DNA from: Planctomycetota bacterium
GTDB taxonomy: Bacteria > Planctomycetota > Planctomycetia > Planctomycetales > Planctomycetaceae
Direction: 5' to 3'
Assembly: GCA_023429275.1 (NCBI GenBank)
Contig: JAEYWB010000408.1
Location: 1-8,092, forward strand
DNA length: 8,092 nucleotides
This document shows positions 1 through 5,041 of this stretch, piece after piece. The notes beneath the pieces are model-generated. The model searched no databases, was not told the origin of the DNA, and saw only the letters and a list, made by a program, of their open reading frames with translations. The position numbers and the translations under genes are program-made. Position 1 is the first letter of the stretch; each line of letters opens with the position of its first letter.

Positions 1-1253
1 TTCCCGTTGTCGGTGGCATCGACCGAGACCACCTCTCCACCGAACGTTCCGACCGCCACGGAGGGCCATCCGGCAAACTGGATGGCCGGCCACCCCTCGA
101 ACTGCAGCCGGACATGCCGGCCGACCTGCACGAGCGGGGCGTCGTTCCCCGGCAGCCAGACCTGAACGGCCCGATCGGCCGTCTCGGGAACGATCGTGCA
201 GAGGGGATCCCCTTCCTTGATGAACCCGCTCGAAAAGCTCGGCGTGATCTGCGTCAGGATGCCGTCGAACGGGGCGCGGACGATCTGGTTGTCCTGCCGG
301 GCAACCTTGACCTCATATTCGAGCCGCTCCTTCTCGGCCTTGCTCAGCTCCTGCTGAACCTTGGCGATGTCCCCTTCCGCCTTGGCGATATCTCCCTGGG
401 CTTTCCGCAGGTTTGCCTGGGCGTAATCGATGTCGACCTGGGCTTTCTGCGCCTTGGCTTCCCGTTCGCGGATCTTCCCCTCGAGGTCCGCCGACGCGGA
501 CGAAACGTACGCCTCCGCCCGGCTGACCTTGGCCAGGGACTCGTTGTACTTCCGCTCGACCTCCTGGACCTTCTGGAGGGCGAGGTTGCCGTTCTTCTGC
601 AGGAGCCGGGAGCGCTCGAGCTCCGCCTCGAGCTGCGGCAGAGCCGCCTGGTATTCGCTGAGCTGCTGCTGTTCGGCGCGGACCTTTTCCCTCGCCATCG
701 TGACATAAGCGTTCTGGGCGGCGATCGTCTCTTCCTTGACGACTTCATACGCGCGGACCTGAGCCTGCATCGCTTCGAGAATCGTCTCCGCCGCGGTCAG
801 CGCCCTCTGGCTCGCTTCAAGCTGCAGGCGGGAAGCGGCGACCTGCATCTCGCTGTTGCGGACCTGGTCCTTCAGTCGGGCGGCATACCCCTCGTCGAGA
901 TCGCGGATCTCGACAATGACCTGCCCTTTCGTGACGTGGGCATTCTCGTAGATGTTCTCCCCCCAGCGGACGATCCGTCCCTTGACCGGGGCTTCGATCA
1001 CCTGGGTCCGTTCGAGCGTCGAGAACGCGACGACGTTGCCGGAGCCCTTGACGGACTGCTGCCACGGCACGACCGCCAGCAACACGGCCCCGACCGCCAT
1101 GAGGAAGACGAGAACGCGGGCGATCCGCCGCGTCATCCGGGAGGACCGGACGAGCTGAAACGTCGGGAAGTCGATCTCCCTGACCGTCATCAGGGTGCGC
1201 GGCGTCTCGCGCGTCGCTTCGGCCGCGGCTTTGGTCAGGAGAGTGTCAGGCAT
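1..1253 (-). CDS. HlyD-family membrane fusion protein (periplasmic adaptor), C-terminus cut by window edge
   Basis: This protein should link an inner-membrane ABC exporter to the outer membrane in a type I-like secretion or efflux machine. 417 codons are visible and the frame is open to position 1. Seen: a cytoplasmic N-terminus of about 43 residues; one membrane helix at about 45-63 (VLVFLMAVGAVLLAVV) followed by PWQQSVKGSG; a first half lipoyl/barrel segment at about 83-120 (IEAPVKGRIVRW); a long Ala/Glu/Lys/Gln-rich coiled coil at about 124-320 with a break near 204-226; then the second lipoyl half with the family motif IVRAPFDGIL at 324-333; then the start of the beta-barrel (VQVWLPGNDAPLVQVGRHV). 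There is no cleavable signal peptide. The start is the ATG at 1253, which has a strong GGAGGT 5 nt upstream and overlaps the upstream ABC gene by 8 bp, so the two are very likely co-translated. The family call is secure; the substrate is unknown. The missing part should be the last of the barrel and the C-terminal end. Confidence 0.93.
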   Translation of the reverse strand, partial: MPDTLLTKAAAEATRETPRTLMTVREIDFPTFQLVRSSRMTRRIARVLVFLMAVGAVLLAVVPWQQSVKGSGNVVAFSTLERTQVIEAPVKGRIVRWGENIYENAHVTKGQVIVEIRDLDEGYAARLKDQVRNSEMQVAASRLQLEASQRALTAAETILEAMQAQVRAYEVVKEETIAAQNAYVTMAREKVRAEQQQLSEYQAALPQLEAELERSRLLQKNGNLALQKVQEVERKYNESLAKVSRAEAYVSSASADLEGKIREREAKAQKAQVDIDYAQANLRKAQGDIAKAEGDIAKVQQELSKAEKERLEYEVKVARQDNQIVRAPFDGILTQITPSFSSGFIKEGDPLCTIVPETADRAVQVWLPGNDAPLVQVGRHVRLQFEGWPAIQFAGWPSVAVGTFGGEVVSVDATDNG

Positions 1254-3468
1254 GTCCGACCTCCGGCACAGCATGGCAAATCGATTCGGGCACGAGAGAG
1301 GTCCCTTCGAGCGAGAAGGAGTGCGGAAGCTTTTCGGCGATGGAGGCCCGGCCCGTAATGACGATCAGCGTCCAGGGATGATCCGGGGCGGCGAGGCGGT
1401 CCAGCAATTCGGACGCCTCGACGTCCGGGAGATGATCGAGCAGCCCGTCGATGATCAGGATTCCCGGCCGGCCGGCGATGGCGCGGGCCATCAGCAGCTT
1501 TGTCCGCTGGTTCCGGAGGAGCGGCGCCCCGCCCGTCGCAAGGACGGTCTCGAGGCCGTGCGGCGAGGCGAGGACATCGTCGATCAGCCCGGCCTCTTCG
1601 AGCGCGTCGTGCAGCGCTTCCGAGGGGATGTCGGTCCGGCCGACATGAATGTTCTCCGCGATGCTGCCGACAAACAGCTCGCCATCCCGCACCAGTGCGA
1701 CCCGCTTCCGGAGCGACTCCAGCCGGATGTCCCGCAGGCCATAGCGGTTGATCGACAGGTAGCCCGAATCGGGCGATCGCAGGCCGAAGGCCAGGTCACC
1801 GAGCGGCGACTGCCCGACCCCCTCGGCGTCGAGGATCGCCCAGCGCGATGCCGCCTCGACGTGGAGCGTCACCGGGCCTCCCTGCCGCTTCGGAGGGGGA
1901 TGCACAAGCCCCTCCGCCGTTTCGTCGCGGGAGTGCTCCTCGGAGTGGCTTTCGGCGTGTCCCGTCGCAACGCGGTAGAGCCGCAGCGACAGCGCCCCTT
2001 CGGCGGGAAGGCTCAGGACGCCGGTTGCCGTCTCCATCGGCAGGTCGACGAGGTGGCCGAGCTTGTCGACCGCTCCCATCAGGTCGTAGAAGGTTTCGAG
2101 GTGCTTGCCGAGCTTCGTGAACGCGCCGACGATGACGGCGACGATCAGCTCCGCCGCAACGAGCTGGCCGAGGCTGAGCTGATTGGAAACCACCAGCCAG
2201 CCCCCCAGGCCCAGGAGCGCCGTGCTGGCGACCGCCTGGATCGCGAGGGAGCAGGAGATCTGCCGCAGCAGGATCGAAAAGTGATCCCGCCGGTTGGTGA
2301 TGTACTCATGAACCAGGTGATCGGTCCGGGTCATGGCGTAGTCCGACGCTCCGGGATAGCGGAACGCCGTCCGGCAGCCGGCGAGGTCTTCGAGCCAGGC
2401 CGTCACGCGGTACTTCGTCTGGGATTCGGCGATGGCGGTTTGAATCGCTCCCCGCCCCAGGATCCGGATCGTGAAGGCGAGTGCCGCCAGAAGGATGATG
2501 TCGAACCCGAGCAGCCACGGGTGATAGAAGGCCAGAACCGCCATCCCGATCAGCACCGAGAGGACGAGCGAGACACCATCGAGCAGGAGCGAGGCGATCG
2601 CCTTCTGCGCGATCGCGACATCGAGGAACCGGTTCACCATCTCCCGTCCCTCCAGCGAGCCCATCGCCTCCGACCGGAGGCGCGGCAGTCGCGCGGAGAG
2701 GTCGGCCGCGACTCGGACGAAGAGCCGCTGCTGCATGATCTCCACCACCATGGTCTGCAGGACCTTCATGGCGGCGGAGAACATCAGGAACGCAAACAGG
2801 ACCAATGCCAGCACGACGACCGGCGTCAGCAGCCGGCCGAAAGCGACGGTGTTGACGAGCGCCTCGACCGCCAGCGGCGTCGCCAGCGACAGGGCCCCCG
2901 CCACGAGAGCATAGATGACGATCATCAGCAGGTCCGGCCCCTCGGGCCGGAGCCAGGAGCGAAGCCGGGCCTGCGGCTTCGGATGTTGATGGTCGTGAAG
3001 ATCCCCGCGCTCGATCAGCCGCGAGTGGATGATGGCACAGACGACCCGCTCGCTCTGTCCCGCTTTCACGACCGGAGCGAGCGACTCGGGGGGCACCCAG
3101 GAAACCGTCTGGCGTTCGGGCCCGGTGACCTGCGCGACCTGTGACGCGTTTCCCGAGCAGGCGACCCAGGTGTTGCGGCCCTCGATCCGGGCGATGAAGG
3201 AGATACGGTTTCGTGCGAGTTCGAGGAGTTCGGCGGCGCTGCACTCGACCGGCCGGACGGCGAGCTTGAAGTGACTGGCGGCATCGGACAGCCAGGTCGG
3301 CCAATCTCCCGAGGTCTGTCGCGGACTGGAATCGCGGGCATCGTCCAGCAGACGTGCCGCCTGGTGCGAGTCCACTTCCACATGAAGGTCCCGGCCGATC
3401 CGTTCCAGCCACCCGGCGAGCAGCGTGGACTCCGTCCAATCCTGATCAGAGTGTCGAGAGGCGATCAT
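1246..3468 (-). CDS. ABC exporter half (type I secretion-like) with degenerate ATPase domain
   Basis: A 740-residue membrane protein with the layout of peptidase-containing type I ABC exporters. Residues 1-130 form a soluble domain resembling a C39-like domain, without the Cys/His peptidase signature. Residues about 175-455 are an exporter membrane domain with about six helices (near 180-200, 217-236, 295-315, 318-337, 407-427, 436-452). Residues 490-740 are the nucleotide-binding domain, recognisable by its frame (LRKRVALVRDGELFVGSIAENI, split around 587-607) but with altered motifs: Walker A is DAEGVGQS (547-554, Lys to Gln), the Q-loop Gln is R594, the signature is LLRNQ (650-654), Walker B keeps D674 but the catalytic Glu is G675, the D-loop is DHLP, and the switch His is G706. 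The A-loop area holds a His/charged insertion (about 503-530). The frame is otherwise intact and coupled to the HlyD-type gene, so the protein is probably made and works with an active ABC partner or non-catalytically. The start at 3468 is chosen because residues encoded upstream to 3564 look like untranslated sequence; its ribosome binding site is weak. Confidence 0.9.
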   Translation of the reverse strand: MIASRHSDQDWTESTLLAGWLERIGRDLHVEVDSHQAARLLDDARDSSPRQTSGDWPTWLSDAASHFKLAVRPVECSAAELLELARNRISFIARIEGRNTWVACSGNASQVAQVTGPERQTVSWVPPESLAPVVKAGQSERVVCAIIHSRLIERGDLHDHQHPKPQARLRSWLRPEGPDLLMIVIYALVAGALSLATPLAVEALVNTVAFGRLLTPVVVLALVLFAFLMFSAAMKVLQTMVVEIMQQRLFVRVAADLSARLPRLRSEAMGSLEGREMVNRFLDVAIAQKAIASLLLDGVSLVLSVLIGMAVLAFYHPWLLGFDIILLAALAFTIRILGRGAIQTAIAESQTKYRVTAWLEDLAGCRTAFRYPGASDYAMTRTDHLVHEYITNRRDHFSILLRQISCSLAIQAVASTALLGLGGWLVVSNQLSLGQLVAAELIVAVIVGAFTKLGKHLETFYDLMGAVDKLGHLVDLPMETATGVLSLPAEGALSLRLYRVATGHAESHSEEHSRDETAEGLVHPPPKRQGGPVTLHVEAASRWAILDAEGVGQSPLGDLAFGLRSPDSGYLSINRYGLRDIRLESLRKRVALVRDGELFVGSIAENIHVGRTDIPSEALHDALEEAGLIDDVLASPHGLETVLATGGAPLLRNQRTKLLMARAIAGRPGILIIDGLLDHLPDVEASELLDRLAAPDHPWTLIVITGRASIAEKLPHSFSLEGTSLVPESICHAVPEVGHA
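1259..1264 (-). promoter_or_regulatory. Strong Shine-Dalgarno site for the HlyD-type gene
   Basis: Read on the minus strand, GGAGGT lies inside the last codons of the ABC gene, 5 nt before the ATG at 1253. It fixes the start of the adaptor gene and supports translational coupling across the 8-bp overlap. It is the best ribosome binding site in the window; the ABC and regulator genes have only weak ones. Confidence 0.8.
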
Positions 3469-3494
3469 GGAATCACTTCGATGTTTCGAGCTGT

Positions 3495-3509
3495 TCAGCG
3501 GACCGCTGA
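3495..3509. promoter_or_regulatory. 15-bp palindrome just upstream of the ABC gene start
   Basis: TCAGCGG-A-CCGCTGA is a perfect inverted repeat with 7-bp arms and a one-base centre, 27 bp before the ABC start codon at 3468. A one-base centre cannot form a good RNA loop, so a protein-binding operator is more likely than a terminator. Its position in the ABC leader would suit repression. The binding protein is unknown and chance occurrence in GC-rich DNA is possible. Confidence 0.4.
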
Positions 3510-3576
3510 GGTTGAGCGGGCCTTTCGACCTGCGGCGACCTGACAGACGGCCCGCACACATCACTTCCGGTGTTCA

Positions 3577-3598
3577 CGTCACAACGTTGCGTCACAAC
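3577..3598. repeat. 9-bp direct repeat in the divergent promoter region
   Basis: CGTCACAAC occurs at 3577-3585 and again at 3590-3598, a 13-bp period. It sits at the ABC-proximal edge of the AT-richer zone. It may be a tandem regulator-binding site; no known consensus is recognised. Confidence 0.35.
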
Positions 3599-3656
3599 TC
3601 GTTTTACAGTATGGGGTTCCAACACTTTCGCGACGCGCTCACACCCCCGCCGAACA

Positions 3657-3670
3657 TTACAAGTCTGTAA
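3657..3670. promoter_or_regulatory. Candidate LysR-type regulator box, TTACA-N4-TGTAA
   Basis: TTACAAGTCTGTAA is an interrupted palindrome with perfect 5-bp arms that contains the T-N11-A spacing typical of LysR-type binding sites. It lies about 190 bp upstream of the ABC start and 340 bp upstream of the adjoining LysR-type gene, in the divergent region where such sites usually occur. The pattern is seen; binding by the neighbouring regulator is inferred. Confidence 0.4.
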
Positions 3671-3834
3671 GAGAGGCGGCCGGGGCACATTTTCACTAAG
3701 GACTCTCTCTACACAAAGGGTTACGTCAAAAGACGCACGCGCACGGCGTTCGAACTGCCCGGTTCAACCATCGGACAGATCTCTTTTATGCTTCAGCCAC
3801 TCTTGCAACCAGTAGAATTGTTCTCACAGAATCA

Positions 3835-3847
3835 TTGATAATATCTA
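3835..3847. promoter_or_regulatory. Second candidate LysR-type box, T-N11-A around GATA-A-TATC
   Basis: TTGATAATATCTA fits T-N11-A and encloses the 9-bp palindrome GATA-A-TATC (3837-3845). It is 163 bp upstream of the regulator start, a plausible place for autoregulation, and overlaps a possible -10 element (TAATAT). The short arms make chance a real alternative. Confidence 0.35.
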
Positions 3848-3886
3848 TGAGTCGTTTCGCCCTGATGCCGGGATGGGGCAAAGCCG

Positions 3887-3913
3887 CGTCGGGCCCGGTC
3901 GGGAATCCCGACG
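3887..3913. promoter_or_regulatory. Overlapping palindromes in the leader of the NhaR-like gene
   Basis: GTCGGGA-A-TCCCGAC (3898-3912) is a perfect 7-1-7 palindrome. An additional upstream CGTCGGG (3887-3893) can pair with the same CCCGACG (3907-3913), giving a 7-bp stem with a 13-nt loop. It lies about 97 bp before the regulator start. It could be an operator of the same 7-1-7 shape as the site at 3495-3509, or a leader-RNA hairpin. There is no T-run after it, so it is not a classic terminator. Confidence 0.35.
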
Positions 3914-4009
3914 TTCCTGCCCTCACCCGTCGGTGCGGATCCTGGACAGGTCGTCTGGCGGCGGATGACTTGCCGCTCCCTTCGGCCGACCTGCGAACAC
4001 GGGACCACC

Positions 4010-4921
4010 ATGCACCGACTCGAGGACATCAATCTCAACTACCTGATGTACTTCTGGGCGGTCGCGAAAGAAGGGAGCGTGAGTGCCGCCGCCAGGCGAC
4101 TGGCGATCTCCCAGCCCACGATCAGCGCCACCATCGGCAAGCTCGAGCGGATGATGAAGATCAAGCTGTTCCAGCGGGCCGGTCGCGGAGTGCGGCTGAC
4201 GGAAGCGGGCGAGACGGCGTATCACTACGTCGACGAGATGTTCTCGACGGCCGGAGAGATGATCGAGACCCTCCGCGGCGGTGAGCTTCACGGCAAACCC
4301 CGCAAGCTGGTCGTCGGAGTCCGCGACGTCCTGCCGAAGCTCCTGACCTATCGCCTTCTCGAACCGGTGTTCCGGCTTCCGGAGCCGGTCGAGATCGTCT
4401 GCATGGAGCGGTCGATCGAAGATCTGCTGGCGGATCTGGCTCTCTTCCGCCTCGACGTCGTCCTGTCCGACGAGCCGGCCAGCCACGCCTTCCGGCTGCG
4501 GGCGTACAACCATGTTCTCGGGGAATGCGGCATCACCCTCTTCGCCGCCGGGCCCCTGGCCGCCCGTTACCACGGCGGTTTCCCGCAGTCCCTCCAGGGC
4601 GCTCCGATCCTGCTTCCGACATCCCAGACGGACATGCGCCGGATCCTCGACAACTGGTTCGAACGGCACGCCATCGTTCCGAGGATCATCGGGCAGTTTG
4701 AAGACAGCGCCCTGATGAAGGAGTTCGGAAAGGCGGGGCTCGGACTCTTCCCCGCCCCGACGGTGCTCGACTCGGAGCTCTGCTCACAGTTCGGCGTGAC
4801 CGCGATCGGCCGCGTCGAATCGGCCCGGATGCGGTTCTACGCCATTACGGTGGAACGAAAGCTCAAGCACCCTGCGGTCGTGGCCATCACGGCCCAGGCG
4901 CGATCTGCCCTGCTTAAGTGA
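4010..4921 (+). CDS. nhaR: LysR-type transcriptional regulator, NhaR-like
   Basis: A 303-residue DNA-binding activator or repressor of the LysR family. Residues 1-65 hold the winged helix-turn-helix (GSVSAAARRLAISQPTISAT at 22-41), followed by a linker helix and an effector-binding domain at about 98-303. Several stretches match what I recall of Escherichia coli NhaR, the sodium-responsive activator of the Na+/H+ antiporter gene nhaA: INLNYLMYFWAVAKEGSV, LFQRAGRGVRLTEAGE, LGECGITLF, EDSALMKEFG and IGRVESA. The length also fits NhaR (about 301 residues). The start is the ATG at 4010, because the protein from there lines up with NhaR; an in-frame ATG at 3965 adds 15 unrelated residues. A GGGA 6 nt upstream is a modest ribosome binding site. 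No antiporter gene is in the window. The gene is divergent from the ABC/HlyD operon, the usual arrangement of a LysR regulator and its target, so control of that operon is a reasonable inference. The symbol denotes family resemblance, not a proven role in sodium response. Confidence 0.9.
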   Translation: MHRLEDINLNYLMYFWAVAKEGSVSAAARRLAISQPTISATIGKLERMMKIKLFQRAGRGVRLTEAGETAYHYVDEMFSTAGEMIETLRGGELHGKPRKLVVGVRDVLPKLLTYRLLEPVFRLPEPVEIVCMERSIEDLLADLALFRLDVVLSDEPASHAFRLRAYNHVLGECGITLFAAGPLAARYHGGFPQSLQGAPILLPTSQTDMRRILDNWFERHAIVPRIIGQFEDSALMKEFGKAGLGLFPAPTVLDSELCSQFGVTAIGRVESARMRFYAITVERKLKHPAVVAITAQARSALLK

Positions 4922-4924
4922 TTC

Positions 4925-5030
4925 CGGTTGCAGAGCCGGTGGCAGCGCAGTCGTCGGATGCGGTGAAGAACGGCAACGTCAGAGGCAGCGCCGTTCCAGC
5001 TTCCCTCGCAGGACATCGGCGGATCGACGT
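4925..5030 (-). pseudogene. Relic of an FGE/SUMF1-like domain C-terminus
   Basis: Just downstream of the kinase stop, on the same strand, the DNA resembles the C-terminal coding part of that kinase's own FGE domain. CTCGCAGGACAT (5005-5016) recurs in the kinase at 6007-6018; CCGTTCCAG (4991-4999) recurs at 5991-5999; CGGCAAC (4971-4977) and CGGTGA (4961-4966) also recur, in the same order. Translated, the pieces read DVLRG, then after a frame change SWNGAASD with HR following, matching HVLRGGDWNGDASS and HR in the kinase. The frame change comes from 2 bases missing where the kinase has a run of seven Cs. A further frame change leads to GSATGIT and a stop, in the place of GSIGFRV. It is a decayed fragment with no credible gene of its own, either a remnant of a duplicated kinase/FGE gene or of the ancestral end of this gene. 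Confidence 0.6.
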
Positions 5031-5041
5031 TGCGCGACGAG

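Larger units (their letters stand above)
3469..4009. other. Divergent intergenic region between the ABC operon and the NhaR-like regulator
   Basis: This 541-bp stretch has no credible gene. Its middle (about 3575-3850) is clearly richer in A/T than the flanks and should hold the promoters of both divergent units. I see short palindromes at 3495-3509, 3657-3670, 3837-3845 and 3898-3912, and a 9-bp direct repeat at 3577-3598, each listed separately. Possible plus-strand -10 elements are TAGAAT near 3813 and TAATAT near 3838, but neither has a convincing -35 at the right spacing, so I do not call a promoter. From about 3850 to 4009 the sequence is again GC-rich and would be the leader of the regulator mRNA. 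No tRNA, riboswitch or terminator was recognised. Confidence 0.6.

Noticed and set aside
114..3144. Two long plus-strand open frames (414 and 649 codons) opposite the HlyD and ABC genes
   Set aside because: They are antisense to well-recognised proteins, rich in Arg/Asp/Gly with no family resemblance, and are expected in GC-rich DNA.
3469..3564. Upstream GTG/ATG starts (3564, 3561) for the ABC gene
   Set aside because: The GGAAG sits too close to the start codons, the added 32 residues look like translated leader, and they would cover the 3495-3509 palindrome.
3570..3815. 81-codon plus-strand frame in the divergent intergenic region
   Set aside because: No ribosome binding site, no recognisable motif, and it lies across the AT-richer promoter zone.
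3965..4009. ATG at 3965 as start of the regulator
   Set aside because: The extra 15 residues have no counterpart in NhaR-type proteins, whose N-terminus matches from 4010.
3923..4669. 248-codon minus-strand frame opposite the NhaR-like gene
   Set aside because: It mirrors a clear LysR-family gene and its product shows no recognisable domain.
4921..4940. Possible terminator hairpin CCGG...CCGG after the regulator gene
   Set aside because: The stem is only 4 bp and no T-run follows.
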